Shown: positions 35,601-45,028, counted from the first letter of the stretch. The stretch is 64,000 nucleotides of DNA from Blastocatellia bacterium (GCA_016713405.1 JADJPF010000020.1:310001-374000); one strand, 5' to 3'. Notes: generated from the sequence alone by a model not told the origin. A program made the numbers and translations.

Positions 35601-38600
35601 TGGTTTGGGATAAACAAGTTTACTCAGATAGTAAGCAAGTCATTGTTCCACCTACGCAAAATTTCTTAAATGTTAGCGTTAAGTCAGACCGTGACCAATA
35701 TCAGCCACGAGAAGAAGGAACTTTAACTATTGATGCACGAGATGAAAATAATAATCCTGTTTCGGCTGAAATAGCCTTGGGACTAGTGGACGAGTCTGTT
35801 TATTACATCCAAAGTGATTATGCTGGAGATCCTCGTCAATTTTATTTTGGAAGTAAACGATCTCTTAATGTCCAATCTTTTAACACTTTCCAACAAAAAC
35901 GCTATGTTCGTCTAGTTACAACAGGCCAAAGATCTCAACCATTAGTTGAACAAGAACGCTTGCAAGAATTTCAAGGAAAATCTGGTGGAGAAGGTGCTTT
36001 TAGAGATGAAGAAAGTGATTTTGCTGCTGCACCTCAATCCGTTGCTGCTGAATCAGTAATGAGCTTACAATCAGGTGCAAGACCTGCTGCACCTGCTGCA
36101 AATGCTCCTGCTAAATCCTTGGGACGGGCTAATAATGCTCAACTAGCTAAAAAAGAGTCTAAAGATGATGCTAATGAACGCAGAAGAGACGGTGCCGACC
36201 TAGACGATAGAAAACAAGTTGGTGAGAAAGGACAAGGGGGCGAACCTGCTGTTCAAGTTCGTAGCGATTTCCGGTCAACTGTTTTTTGGCAACCTGATGT
36301 TGTGACTGATAATCAAGGAAAAGCTACAGTAAAAATCAAATATCCTGACAATTTAACTAGCTGGAAAGCTGTTGCTCGTGTTGTAACAACCAAAGACCAA
36401 TTTGGTATTGCTGATGCAATGACTAGAACCAAACAACCGCTAATTGTTCGTCTTCAAGCTCCAAGATTTTTTGTTGTTGGTGATTTAACTACTGTGTCCG
36501 CAGTAGTCAACAATAACACTGATAAAACTATAGTTGTAACACCAAAAATTGACGCTACAGGCGTAACCGTAACAGGATTTCTAAAAGATGGCAAACCTGC
36601 AAAGGGCGAAGCCTCAAACTTAGAAATTCCTGCAAATGGTGATGCACGGGTTGATTGGATTGTCTCAACATCTAAAGCAGGCGACGCAAAAATAAAAGTT
36701 AGCGCGTTTAATAAAACTTACTCTGATGCTATGGAAAATAGCTATCTTGTCTATGAACATGGCATTGAAAAGTTTGTTACTAAATCAGGAAAAATGCGAG
36801 GTAGCGAAGTAGCAGTAAACTTAACTATTCCTAAAGAACGCAAAATAGAAACTACTTCTTTAGTTGTCCAAGTTGCTCCAAGTATGGCAGTTACAATGCT
36901 AGATGCTTTGCCATATTTGCTAGATTATCCTTATGGTTGTACTGAACAAACAATGAGCCGGTTTTTACCTGCTGCAATTATGGCTAAAACCTTGCGTGAG
37001 CTAGGTTTACAGCCAGAAGTTGTAATGGGACGTTTATTTGGCGGAATTGAACAACAATTTGTTGATAAAACTCAACCAAAAGGCAAAAAAGATTTAACTA
37101 AGCTAAATGAAATTGTTTACCAAGGGCTAAATCGTCTGTATGACTTCCAGCATTCTGATGGCGGTTGGGGTTGGTGGAAAGAAGGCGAGAGCGACCATTT
37201 TATGACAGCTTATGTTTTATGGGGACTGACTCTAGCCAATCAAGCTGATATAGATGCTCGCTTAGATGTTGCTCGTCGTGCTGCTAACTATTTAGATAAA
37301 GAGCTTGTAGAAGAAGAACTTAACTATGATCAACAGGCTTGGATGCTACACGCTTTAGCCGTATTTCAAGCTTCAATAAAAGCTAAAGCTACAGAATTTC
37401 AAACCAAAGCATTTAACAACATTTGGCAAAATCGAGATAAATTAAATGCTTATACTCGCTCATTGCTTGCTTTAAGCGCACATTATTTTGGAGATAAAGA
37501 AAAGGCAATGGTGCTAATTCGTAATCTTGAAAATGGCGTAAAAATAGATAATACACCTGATGTAGCAGTAATTGAAAAAGGTGCAGAAAAATCAAATGAT
37601 TCTGTAATCGGCACTGCTCATTGGGGCGAGGATGGGCTTTATTATCGATGGTCAGATGGTGGAATTGAAGCAACTTCATTTGCTCTAAGAGCTTTACTTA
37701 CAATAGATCCACAAAATAAGCTAATTGAACCTGTGACAAATTGGTTAGTAAAAAACCGACGTGGTGCGCAATGGAGTAACACTAGAGACACTGCTATTAC
37801 GATACTTGCCTTAAATGATTATCTAAAAACTACAGGTGAGCTAAAACCTAACCTAGAGTATGAGTTATTAGTTAATGGTAAGTTAGTAGTTACTAAAAAA
37901 CTTTCTGGTGAAGACGCAATAGCAGCACCTAGCCAATTTCCAATTGAGCAAAAGCTAATTGCTGATGGAGCAAATGAAATTCGCATCCGTCGTAAAGGTG
38001 GTAGTGGGACGCTATATTTTGCTGCTCAAGCTACTTTCTTTAGCCTAGAAAACCCAATTGCTTCAGCAGGAAATGAAATTTTTGTCCGCCGGGATTACTA
38101 TAAAATTGTAAGTAAACCTACCTTACTTAAAGGGTTTATTTATGAAAAAGAGTTAATGAAGGACAAAGATAAAATTAATAGTGGCGATAGAATCCAAGTT
38201 GTACTAACAATTGAAGCTAAAAACAATTATGAATATCTTTTGTTTGAAGACTTAAAGCCTGCTGGAATTGAAGCTGTACAAATTCGTAGCGGAGAAGCCC
38301 TTTATACAAGAGAACTTAAGAGCAGTACAATTGAAAGACGTTTTGCAGATAAGAAAGAAATTTCAACCGATCCGGGTCAAGCTCCAGAAACTTCACCGCG
38401 CAAAGCCGCTTTACGTGGTGAAGCTAAAGCACTTGTAGAAAAAGAAATTGCTAAAACGCTTCCTAATCAAACAGATGATCTATCTGCTCAAGATTACACT
38501 GGGCGTAGTCGCTGGGTTTATCAAGAACTTCGTGACCGCAAAGTAGCACTTTTTATTGATAAATTGCCTGAAGGCGTTTGGGAAATTCGTTATGAATTTC

Positions 38601-38719
38601 GTGCAGAAGTGCCAGGTGAATTTCATGCTTTACCAGTTTTAGGACATGCTATGTATGTTCCTGAAATTCGTTGTAATAGCAAAGAAATTCGCATTAGCGT
38701 TACGGATGAGAAAAAATAA
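32630..38719 (+). CDS. Alpha-2-macroglobulin family protein with thioester
   Basis: 2029 residues from ATG 32630 (an upstream TTG at 32618 is less likely). A signal peptide (about 1-20, ending VVYSQ) has no lipobox Cys. A TPR-like helical region (about 20-300) is unusual at this place. MG domains follow (GKQVLAYFSKAIDGSPVASA; RPAYRPKEEAKWKF), then the A2M core (SDFRSTVFWQPDVVTD; DNLTSWKAVARVVT) and a thioester motif GCTEQ with Cys1437 and Gln1440, then the helical thioester-domain (DGGWGWWKEGESDHFMTAYV). Bacterial A2Ms trap proteases in the periplasm. The PbpC partner often next to enteric A2M is absent. A basic low-complexity insert (about 1130-1210) lies before the core. Confidence 0.92.
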   Translation: MKILFLISLFFAFTMVVYSQINDYEKIKSEAEKLYSEGSYSMANQLYQKLADWPLSDTEKRWVNFRLADTLWRSQAATNTSDNTKYEQARQQLEILVRDINREQDRDLVWAEVQESLADFYWQRNNSRSWGQASNYYLAALDWWAGSQNLDLARRRYLKIVFSSAKPTWAETYYYYGYYGNIFPIQVLENALKIAQSDNDKAHAHYLIAMAIRYSGGSNEVRQKAPEEFEAAIKFGKTADWYDDALFYYGEWLQSYGRISFADDGRVIQQQDFPGALKLYQQIVSEYKKGESRYYDQAQQKIVEITKSYVQISVSNFFLPDSEIQFYLNYRNVKDINFALYKVDLTQHLNFTDNNVSSSGWLQQIKLETTQQVKAWTKTVENKGDYKPVGENIVLGEKLPVAAYVIEAKSGDSTSRELILVTDTVLLVKTAGKQVLAYFSKAIDGSPVASANVKLWQRYYTGNQYVWQSLNLQTNSDGLAVFNLPDNSSNQDIFIAANSDNYQAFSLGYNYRYGSSGQSWKVYAFTDRPAYRPKEEAKWKFIVRRYDGSVYSTPANETVEFEVTDPRGTKVKEGKTKLNAFGTAWDNLQLTEAMPLGEYRIRFWDEGKRNGIGDAVLFRIEEYKLPEFKVSVKTPEENGKRQVFRIGEKVEVNIQADYYFGGAVANANVQVVVYQNPFYHYYRPRRDFAWYYEDFDRGYNNYYGNGQVIKQETLKTDAEGRAKLIFETPTYGGQDFEYRVEARVTDSSRREIIASERIRVTRQRYYVYLQPDHYLCRPQDNIKIKVKTIDANDQPTAVEGNIKLVRDYWYEIWLDPNDKEIKGEELDKIRRQLKQFPPPNEPNKKPWRLKFRGYEHEEILTDKLTTNDQGEAEFNAKPVKVGYYRLEWASKDKGRPPITTQTTFWAINNDTTELGYRYDGVQIIVDKDTLRVGQKASVMVTVPSPDRYVLFSLEASDLYSYKLLRLSGTVQLVEFDVQQKHVPNVFLNALMVWDKQVYSDSKQVIVPPTQNFLNVSVKSDRDQYQPREEGTLTIDARDENNNPVSAEIALGLVDESVYYIQSDYAGDPRQFYFGSKRSLNVQSFNTFQQKRYVRLVTTGQRSQPLVEQERLQEFQGKSGGEGAFRDEESDFAAAPQSVAAESVMSLQSGARPAAPAANAPAKSLGRANNAQLAKKESKDDANERRRDGADLDDRKQVGEKGQGGEPAVQVRSDFRSTVFWQPDVVTDNQGKATVKIKYPDNLTSWKAVARVVTTKDQFGIADAMTRTKQPLIVRLQAPRFFVVGDLTTVSAVVNNNTDKTIVVTPKIDATGVTVTGFLKDGKPAKGEASNLEIPANGDARVDWIVSTSKAGDAKIKVSAFNKTYSDAMENSYLVYEHGIEKFVTKSGKMRGSEVAVNLTIPKERKIETTSLVVQVAPSMAVTMLDALPYLLDYPYGCTEQTMSRFLPAAIMAKTLRELGLQPEVVMGRLFGGIEQQFVDKTQPKGKKDLTKLNEIVYQGLNRLYDFQHSDGGWGWWKEGESDHFMTAYVLWGLTLANQADIDARLDVARRAANYLDKELVEEELNYDQQAWMLHALAVFQASIKAKATEFQTKAFNNIWQNRDKLNAYTRSLLALSAHYFGDKEKAMVLIRNLENGVKIDNTPDVAVIEKGAEKSNDSVIGTAHWGEDGLYYRWSDGGIEATSFALRALLTIDPQNKLIEPVTNWLVKNRRGAQWSNTRDTAITILALNDYLKTTGELKPNLEYELLVNGKLVVTKKLSGEDAIAAPSQFPIEQKLIADGANEIRIRRKGGSGTLYFAAQATFFSLENPIASAGNEIFVRRDYYKIVSKPTLLKGFIYEKELMKDKDKINSGDRIQVVLTIEAKNNYEYLLFEDLKPAGIEAVQIRSGEALYTRELKSSTIERRFADKKEISTDPGQAPETSPRKAALRGEAKALVEKEIAKTLPNQTDDLSAQDYTGRSRWVYQELRDRKVALFIDKLPEGVWEIRYEFRAEVPGEFHALPVLGHAMYVPEIRCNSKEIRISVTDEKK

Positions 38720-39023
38720 ATTTCACTAGTTAGTAGTGCATAAGAACTAACTTTATTAGCCAGTCTTAGGCATTACTAACTAGCTTAAAAAATAATATTA
38801 AGCTAACAGATTACTTAAAAACCCTACCAAAATACATTAAAGACCTAATTTACATTAAACCCCTATTAGGATAAATTCCTAGACACACCTCAAAATCTAA
38901 AACTATTAATCAACAAAATTTTTCATTATTAGCTAAATTAACTAAAGCTAAGTTAACTAAAAAAACTTGCCCCAAAAATAATTGCCCCTAGGCAAAAAAC
39001 TAGTTTGGATAAGGAGAAAATAC
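38720..39023. other. 304-base AT-rich leader region of the RRM gene
   Basis: No ORF recognised. TTGCCCC occurs twice (38968-38994 region), and TTGCC/GGCAA (38982-38995) forms a short hairpin 15 bases before AAGGAG of the RRM gene. Long leaders with hairpins near the start are common for cold-regulated RRM genes, but nothing here proves it. Confidence 0.35.
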
Positions 39024-39395
39024 ATGACAGCAAAACTATATATTGGAAACATTGCTTATAATGTTTGTGGGGAAGATCTTTCTAATTTGTTTTCTGAGGC
39101 TGGCACAGTGCTAGCAAGCAGAATAGTCTTAGACCGTGTAACAGGTAAATCACGGGGATTTGGCTTTGTTGAGATGGCTAATGCTAATCAAGCAGAAGTA
39201 GCTATAAGCCGCTTTAATGGACATACTCTTTCAGGTCGCACATTATTAGTTTATTTAGCTCATGACAATAGAGAACTTAGCCGACGCGCCCGCGAAGAAA
39301 AACAAAAGATTTCTAATGCACAAAGAGCTACTTTTTATAATCAAGAAGAAAAGCTAATACCCGAACGCCGTCTATCTCGTAGCCAAGCAGGTTAA
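39024..39395 (+). CDS. Single-RRM RNA-binding protein
   Basis: 123 residues from ATG 39024, set by AAGGAG at 39011-39016; an upstream in-frame ATG at 38982 has no site. RNP2 is LYIGNI (5-10) and RNP1 is KSRGFGFVEM (about 42-51), both complete. The C-terminal ~45 residues are basic and Gln-rich (RREEKQKISNAQRATF-like). Such proteins resemble the cyanobacterial Rbp family and bind single-stranded RNA, often under cold. Monocistronic. Confidence 0.9.
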   Translation: MTAKLYIGNIAYNVCGEDLSNLFSEAGTVLASRIVLDRVTGKSRGFGFVEMANANQAEVAISRFNGHTLSGRTLLVYLAHDNRELSRRAREEKQKISNAQRATFYNQEEKLIPERRLSRSQAG

Positions 39396-39439
39396 AACAA
39401 GCTTATATAAAAGCAGTTATTTCTAGGATTTTTTACGCA

Positions 39440-41095
39440 CTAAAACCAAGTGCATAGTAGGTTTGTTTTTTTGCCAAAAAGATGTTCCCAACGAAGTTGT
39501 AAGAGAGGTCTGCTATCTAAAACCTCTAAGTTGGCACTGGTATTTTGCTTTAGTGTAGCTAAAAAGTCTTCTCTAGTAACAAAATAGGTTGTTTTATCAT
39601 CGGCTAATTCTTTTAGCATATCTTCTAGTTTCCAATTTTGAAAAATTGCTCGTTGTGTATAAAACATCAAACTAGGTGTATCAACAGAAAATGTTCCTAC
39701 TTTATCTGTTGGGCTAGCTTGGGACTTTATAATTTGGGCAAACTGTGGAATTGGCCGATAAAACTCTATCTTAGGCATTATCAATGTAATACTTAATATT
39801 AATAACCAGCTAGAAACTAAAATTACAGGTAGCTGTAATTCTAGTTTTTTAAGGCTAACTATTAAGCCTAGAGAAAGTAAAACTAAAGCAGTAATAGCTA
39901 AATAAATTAAATTTGTTCTTATTTCAAGTTTTTGGTAGGCTAGAAAAATTATTACACTACTTGCTAAACAAACTATAGCTAAAAGTGAGGATAAAACTAT
40001 TTGTAAATTAGTAAGTAACTTATTATGATTAAATAAGTTAAATCTAAAATAATAAGCAATAATTATTGCTGCTGCTGGATAAAGAGCAACTAAATAAACA
40101 GCACGCTTACCAATAGATAAGCTAAAGAAAATAAAAATAAAAATAAACCAAATAATTGTTAAAAAAGGCAAAAAAGATTTAAGCTTTTCTTGGCTAATAT
40201 TAAGTTTTTCTTCTTTCCAGCATTTTAGCCAGTAAATAATTGCTGGAATAATAAAAATTGACCAAGGCAAGGTTTCAGAAAAATAAACCCCTACATAGTA
40301 GTAAATTGCTCGTCCGCCCAGTTCATCAGTTACATATCTTTTTACAGTCTCATTAATGATATTAACCTGAATGAAATCCCAACCATATTTCCAATACATC
40401 AATGTATACCAAGACGCACCAACAACACCCGTAATTACATAACCCGTAGGGCTAAATAGTAACTTTATTAACTCCCAACGTCTTAGAAGTAAAATAAATA
40501 GCCCTACCATAGTCATTGGTACAACAATAGCAACAATACCTTTATCAAGCATACCTAATCCCATAGCTAGGTAAGCAAGAAATTTATATAAGTTTTGCTT
40601 TTTCCTTTCTGTTTCAATCATAGCGCGAGCAAAATAAAGCATTGTTAAGCTAATAAAAAGGGTGAGAAAAATATCCCCAGCATATTGACGGCAGTAGATC
40701 ATAAACTTCAGCATAGTAGCTAAAACTAATGCTGAAATAATGCCTAACTCTTTATCTGCTATGAGTTTACCTAAAAAATAAGTTATCCAAATCGTTAAAA
40801 TTGCAGCAATTGCTATAGGCAAACGCTCAGCAAATTCTGACACTCCTAACGTCTGATAAGAAAAAGCAATAATCCAAGTTGCAAGAGGAGGTTTCTTAAA
40901 ACGTGGTTGATAATTATAGGTAGGGATTAAGTAATTACCACTTTCTACAACTTCTCTAGCAGGTTCAGCATAAAAACCTTCGTTTCCATCCCAAAGAGAG
41001 TTACCGCCAAGGTTGATAAAGAAGGGTAGGCAAAAAATTGAAATTAGCAGGAAGGTTTGCCAATTTTTATTAAATTTTCTTAATAATTCAATCAT
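39440..41095 (-). CDS. Polytopic glycosyltransferase, ArnT/GT39-like
   Basis: 551 residues with about a dozen membrane helices. The first periplasmic loop holds the family signature SLWDGNEGFYAEPAREVVES, with the catalytic Asp/Glu pair, and PRFKKPPLATWIIAF. Such enzymes move a sugar from an undecaprenyl-phosphate carrier to lipid A, protein or another acceptor on the periplasmic face. The acceptor is unknown; no arn genes are near. A soluble C-terminal segment of ~120 residues follows the last helix. It starts 23 bases after the stop of the REC-PATAN protein, so may be co-transcribed. Confidence 0.85.
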   Translation of the reverse strand: MIELLRKFNKNWQTFLLISIFCLPFFINLGGNSLWDGNEGFYAEPAREVVESGNYLIPTYNYQPRFKKPPLATWIIAFSYQTLGVSEFAERLPIAIAAILTIWITYFLGKLIADKELGIISALVLATMLKFMIYCRQYAGDIFLTLFISLTMLYFARAMIETERKKQNLYKFLAYLAMGLGMLDKGIVAIVVPMTMVGLFILLLRRWELIKLLFSPTGYVITGVVGASWYTLMYWKYGWDFIQVNIINETVKRYVTDELGGRAIYYYVGVYFSETLPWSIFIIPAIIYWLKCWKEEKLNISQEKLKSFLPFLTIIWFIFIFIFFSLSIGKRAVYLVALYPAAAIIIAYYFRFNLFNHNKLLTNLQIVLSSLLAIVCLASSVIIFLAYQKLEIRTNLIYLAITALVLLSLGLIVSLKKLELQLPVILVSSWLLILSITLIMPKIEFYRPIPQFAQIIKSQASPTDKVGTFSVDTPSLMFYTQRAIFQNWKLEDMLKELADDKTTYFVTREDFLATLKQNTSANLEVLDSRPLLQLRWEHLFGKKTNLLCTWF

Positions 41096-41118
41096 GATTT
41101 TGGAAAAACTGTAATTTT

Positions 41119-43086
41119 CTACATATTTACTCTTAAAGCAATAGGGTTGCTAGGGTCAAGTTCTAAAGCACGACGAAACAATGCACGAGCTTGTGAGGTA
41201 TGGGAAAACTTTTGATAAAACAATCCTAACTCAGCACAATATTCAGCATTTCTTGGTGATAGCTCAATAGCTCTTAAATAGGCTGTTTCAGCTTGTCGAA
41301 TATAAGCAGGAAGTTTTAGCATACTGCGAGCTAGCGCAATTTGATATTCTGCATTATCTGGGTCAGCATCAACAGCTTCTAAAAGCATTTTTCGGGCTTT
41401 ATCAAAATGGCGTTTTTTATAAAATTCTAAAGCTACTTCATATTCTTCACTACCAAGTAGACCATAAACTACTGGCGGCAAGGGCTGTGTGGTGGGTAGA
41501 GCTTGTTCTACAACAGGTGTTACTTTTCCTTCAATAAAATTACCTGTGCCTTTTGCAATAGTAGAAATTGGTTTTAGAGTAATATCATAGGCAGAGCGTC
41601 GGCTATCATCGCTTAAAGTGTAATAGGCTTCGGCTAAACGCTCAAAAATTGTTTTTAAGTCTGACCTTAAATTTAAGTGGTAGCTGGCTAATTGGTCATG
41701 TCTATCGGGATGAAACTTTTTAGCTAGTTCACGAAATGCTTCTGTAATTTGGGATTTGCTACCTTTACGCCCTACATCTAATACAGCATAATGATCACAA
41801 AATCTAAATTTTTGTAGCAACATTTCTATTTCATAGCAAAATTCTGCTGCTGATCGAGCATCAAAATCACCTTGAAGCGGTATAAAATCAAATAATTCTG
41901 CAAATTTTGGGATTTCTACAAGTAGTTTTTCTGCTTTGGCAGAAAATGGAACTAACATTCCTGTTTCAATTAGACCTGATAAAGTACGCAGTACAATTTC
42001 TTCATCTAGCTGGCTAAGTTCGCAAATTTGCTCTATAGACATTGGACGATCAATTTTTTCAATCACTTTTATTTCATTTTGATTTAGGGTTAGAGCTTGA
42101 AAAAGTGCGGCTAAATTAGAGGTAGGAATTAATATTTGCTCAAAATCACCTAACCATTGTTCTATTAATTTGCGGTTTTTTAAGTGTCGAATCCCAGCAA
42201 AAATTACATCTGCTGTAGAAAGGGAAAGCATTACTTCATTTTCTAGTTTAGCTCCTGGCTCAAAAACAAAGTCGCCTTCTGCCCATTCAAAAGTTGAATA
42301 AAGTTGCTTTAAGATATGTTGTACCAATAATGGTTTAAAGTCTTCTGGTTTTAGTAAGCCTAAAGAAGTTATAGTAGCAGCAAATCTACTTTTAGATTTA
42401 TTCATTAAATTGTTTATAGCTTCTAAGTCTAATGGTGAAATTTTTCCTTCTTTTACTAATTTTTCACCTAACAATTTGTCTGATTCTTTACTTCTAATAT
42501 ATACAATTGAACCATCTATAAAATAAAAACTAGTAACTAGTTCTGTTCTAGTAATATGTAACGCACCTGTTAATTGTTGCTGGTAAAATGCTCTAAGCAG
42601 TCTTGGAATTGTAGTACTACTTAATAGACCTTTATATTCAAGGGTTGAATTAGTGGTAGATTTTTGACTTTTTGCTTTTTCAAAAGCTTGTTGTTGTTCT
42701 AGGCTAACTTTTATTAAATAAGGTAGTTGTTCTGTGTAGCCTTCTATTTTTGGTAAGCAATAATTAGCTCCTGCCTGCATTACTTTTAATAGCAAATTTT
42801 CGTCTATTTCTTCAGCAATAACAATTATTATTATATTGCTAGCCGTAGCTTTTAGCTCACGCACTACTTCTATAGAAGTAGTATTAGGTAGTAGAAAATC
42901 TACTATTACAATTTTGTAATTGTTGGTAGCAATTAACTGTTGGGCAGTAGAAAAGTTTTCTACTAAATCTAAAGTAAAGTTTTCTTTTTCTAGTCTATTT
43001 TTACATTCATCAGCTACTGTTTCATCAGCAGTAAAAATTAATACATTAATGTTATTGTCATTGGCTTGATTAAGCACTTGAGACAT
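41119..43086 (-). CDS. REC-PATAN-J-domain-TPR fusion protein
   Basis: 655 residues. A receiver domain (about 12-130) has Asp in IVIVDFLLP and Lys in CLPK. A DUF4388/PATAN domain (about 150-310: YKGLLSSTTIPRLLRAFYQQ, LTGALHITR, FYFIDGSIVYIRS) is followed by a winged-helix-like part, a J-domain (about 435-510: DHYAVLDVGRKG, HPD in KFHPDRHD, LSDDSRRSAYD) and three TPRs (about 545-650). Phosphorylation may control chaperone recruitment or a type-IV-pilus/motility output, since PATAN proteins are linked to those; this is inference. No cognate kinase is adjacent. Confidence 0.88.
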   Translation of the reverse strand: MSQVLNQANDNNINVLIFTADETVADECKNRLEKENFTLDLVENFSTAQQLIATNNYKIVIVDFLLPNTTSIEVVRELKATASNIIIIVIAEEIDENLLLKVMQAGANYCLPKIEGYTEQLPYLIKVSLEQQQAFEKAKSQKSTTNSTLEYKGLLSSTTIPRLLRAFYQQQLTGALHITRTELVTSFYFIDGSIVYIRSKESDKLLGEKLVKEGKISPLDLEAINNLMNKSKSRFAATITSLGLLKPEDFKPLLVQHILKQLYSTFEWAEGDFVFEPGAKLENEVMLSLSTADVIFAGIRHLKNRKLIEQWLGDFEQILIPTSNLAALFQALTLNQNEIKVIEKIDRPMSIEQICELSQLDEEIVLRTLSGLIETGMLVPFSAKAEKLLVEIPKFAELFDFIPLQGDFDARSAAEFCYEIEMLLQKFRFCDHYAVLDVGRKGSKSQITEAFRELAKKFHPDRHDQLASYHLNLRSDLKTIFERLAEAYYTLSDDSRRSAYDITLKPISTIAKGTGNFIEGKVTPVVEQALPTTQPLPPVVYGLLGSEEYEVALEFYKKRHFDKARKMLLEAVDADPDNAEYQIALARSMLKLPAYIRQAETAYLRAIELSPRNAEYCAELGLFYQKFSHTSQARALFRRALELDPSNPIALRVNM

Positions 43087-43229
43087 TTTCTTTTCCTTAA
43101 GAAAAACTATTAGGTGAGCTAAAGAAAAGTATTATAACATTAAGTTAATAGTCTGCAATTAAAGTGTGTTAGGTTAAAAATAGCTTAATTTTATAAATAA
43201 TAATATTTTATTAAGTAAACAAAGTTGGG

Positions 43230-43274
43230 TTAAAAAGAAAAAGTGTTGAAACTATAAAAAGCTCCAACACTTTT
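43230..43274 (-). terminator. Intrinsic terminator of the bufferin-like operon
   Basis: AAAAGTGTTG (43239-43248) pairs with CAACACTTTT (43265-43274). On the minus strand the stem is followed by TTTTTCTTTTT, 13 bases after the stop of the last operon gene. Confidence 0.8.
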
Positions 43275-43287
43275 ACTTAAGTTTTAA

Positions 43288-44136
43288 CTATTCTACAACT
43301 ATTTTTTGGAAAAAGCCTTCTGACACCCAATCTTGAAACCACTTAAAGACTTGATTTTGCAGTGCAGCAACGTCTTTTTCATGGGAGTTTTCAATTGCAC
43401 TTACTATTGCTTCTCCTAAAGGTTTGCCAGCTACAATGTCACTTAATAGTTTATAAGCATCTCGATTAAGTGGAAGTCTCCAAAGTTTATAGTCACGACG
43501 ATAGACAGCAACCCAAGAGTCTATTTTTTTCGCTTTAGGCAATTTTTTATCTTCATCTTGTACAGCTTGTAAATACTGATTGGCATTGTGTTTAAGTGCC
43601 AAAAGCCGAAATGCTGTTATAGGAATTATTTTAGCTGTCTCCCAAATTTCTGGAGCAATAGCGGCAATATCCTCTTTGGTTAAAACAGGAGTCTCTTCTG
43701 CATCAAAAACATAACTTAGAGCTAGTTCCAGTGATGCTAAATCATAAAGAAAGCCTCGATCTTTTATCTTTGGAGCAGTTTTAATAAAATTTGGGATATT
43801 GTAGCTTAGAAAAGATAGGTTATAGCTGCGCGATGGGTGAACTTGTAAATATTTATCTACAAATTCTGGGTAATCATCTTCTCCTAAAAACTCAGCTAAA
43901 GCAGGGTAGTCTATTTTTAAGACATCTACTAGCCTAAGTATATACATTGACCGATAAAGGGCTAGGCGTTCATATTGATTAAGAGTTTTAGAAGGTTTAA
44001 TAAATTTTAATGCTTCATCAAAAGGAATTTCTTCTGCTACGTCCTTAGCCTTCATTGCTTGTTTAGCTGTAGCATTAGGTTGATACATTATGGCGGAAGA
44101 CATCCAACGTTGAAAACGACCTAAATCTATTTCCAT
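43288..44136 (-). CDS. bufC: BufC/HvfC-like partner protein (DUF2063)
   Basis: 282 residues, predicted helical N-terminal domain starting LGRFQRWMSSAIMYQ with KFIKPSKTLNQYERLALYRS, then LKIDYPALAEFLGEDDYPEF and HPSRSYNLSFLSYNIP, all typical of the DUF2063 partner of MNIO enzymes. Such partners form a complex with the enzyme and present the precursor peptide. It starts 4 bases after the MNIO gene stop, so they are tightly coupled. The C-terminal winged-helix-like region ends FFQKIVVE. Assignment is from family pattern and context. Confidence 0.82.
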   Translation of the reverse strand: MEIDLGRFQRWMSSAIMYQPNATAKQAMKAKDVAEEIPFDEALKFIKPSKTLNQYERLALYRSMYILRLVDVLKIDYPALAEFLGEDDYPEFVDKYLQVHPSRSYNLSFLSYNIPNFIKTAPKIKDRGFLYDLASLELALSYVFDAEETPVLTKEDIAAIAPEIWETAKIIPITAFRLLALKHNANQYLQAVQDEDKKLPKAKKIDSWVAVYRRDYKLWRLPLNRDAYKLLSDIVAGKPLGEAIVSAIENSHEKDVAALQNQVFKWFQDWVSEGFFQKIVVE

Positions 44137-44140
44137 TAAG

Positions 44141-44992
44141 TTAAGCTCCTACAGTTAACATTTCTGGTTGATGGCGATATGCTTTTGCTTTTAATACTTC
44201 ATTATGAACAACTTCAAATTCTGGAATCTCATCATCCCATTCCATTAAAGTTGCACGTCCGCCAGTATGTTGACAAGATCTCTCATAAAGCTTCCAAACA
44301 GGATCAATTACATAATCGCTATGTGTATCAATAATATGTGTACCTTTATTAGTATGACCTGCTAGATGATATTGCACTATTCTATCAGCAGGAATTGCAT
44401 CAACATATTCCATTGGGTCAAAGCTATGATTAAAGGAACTAACGTAAATATTATTTACATCTAGCAGCACTCCACAATCAGCTTCTTTAGCAAGTGTTGA
44501 AAGAAAGTCCCATTCGGTGATATCAGAGTTAGTAAACTCAATGTAAGCAGAAGGATTTTCTAGCATTAAAGGACGTTCTAGGACTTCGCTAACTTTGCGG
44601 ACTCTATCAATTGTATATTTTAAGGATTCTTGGTTGTAAACCATAGGTAGCAAGTCATGAATATTAGTTCCTGCAACACCTGTCCAACATAAATGGTCAG
44701 AAACCCAAACAGCGTGAACACGCTCAGCAAGCTGTTTTAATTTCTTTAAGTAGTCAATATCTAAAGGGTCAGTGCTACCAATTGACATTGAAACACCATG
44801 CATAACTATTGGGTATTTTTCAGCAATTTTATCCAAGATATACATGGGTTTACCTTTAGTTTCCATGTAATTTTCTGAAATAATTTCAAACCAATCTATA
44901 GCAGGGTTGTTGTCTAAAATATGGCTATAATGTACAGTACGAAGCCCAATACCAAATCCTAAATCAGGTAAATTCCAGCGATTTTTTGACAT
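44141..44992 (-). CDS. bufB: MNIO (DUF692) RiPP-modifying enzyme, BufB-like
   Basis: 283 residues of a TIM-barrel multinuclear non-haem iron enzyme. Metal-ligand positions of the family are visible: MHGVSMSIGS, SDHLCW, LENPSAYIEF, LLDVNNIYVSSFNH and YHLAGHTNKGTHIIDTHSD. Family members (MbnB, TglH, BufB) oxidise cysteines of a small precursor, for example to thiooxazole or oxazolone groups. The Cys-containing Tat-signal precursor is encoded just upstream and the DUF2063 partner 4 bases downstream, the order precursor-enzyme-partner. Iron and oxygen dependence is known for the family, not shown here. Confidence 0.9.
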   Translation of the reverse strand: MSKNRWNLPDLGFGIGLRTVHYSHILDNNPAIDWFEIISENYMETKGKPMYILDKIAEKYPIVMHGVSMSIGSTDPLDIDYLKKLKQLAERVHAVWVSDHLCWTGVAGTNIHDLLPMVYNQESLKYTIDRVRKVSEVLERPLMLENPSAYIEFTNSDITEWDFLSTLAKEADCGVLLDVNNIYVSSFNHSFDPMEYVDAIPADRIVQYHLAGHTNKGTHIIDTHSDYVIDPVWKLYERSCQHTGGRATLMEWDDEIPEFEVVHNEVLKAKAYRHQPEMLTVGA

Positions 44993-45028
44993 AAAATTAA
45001 ATTCCGTAAAATAATAGGTGATTAAGAA

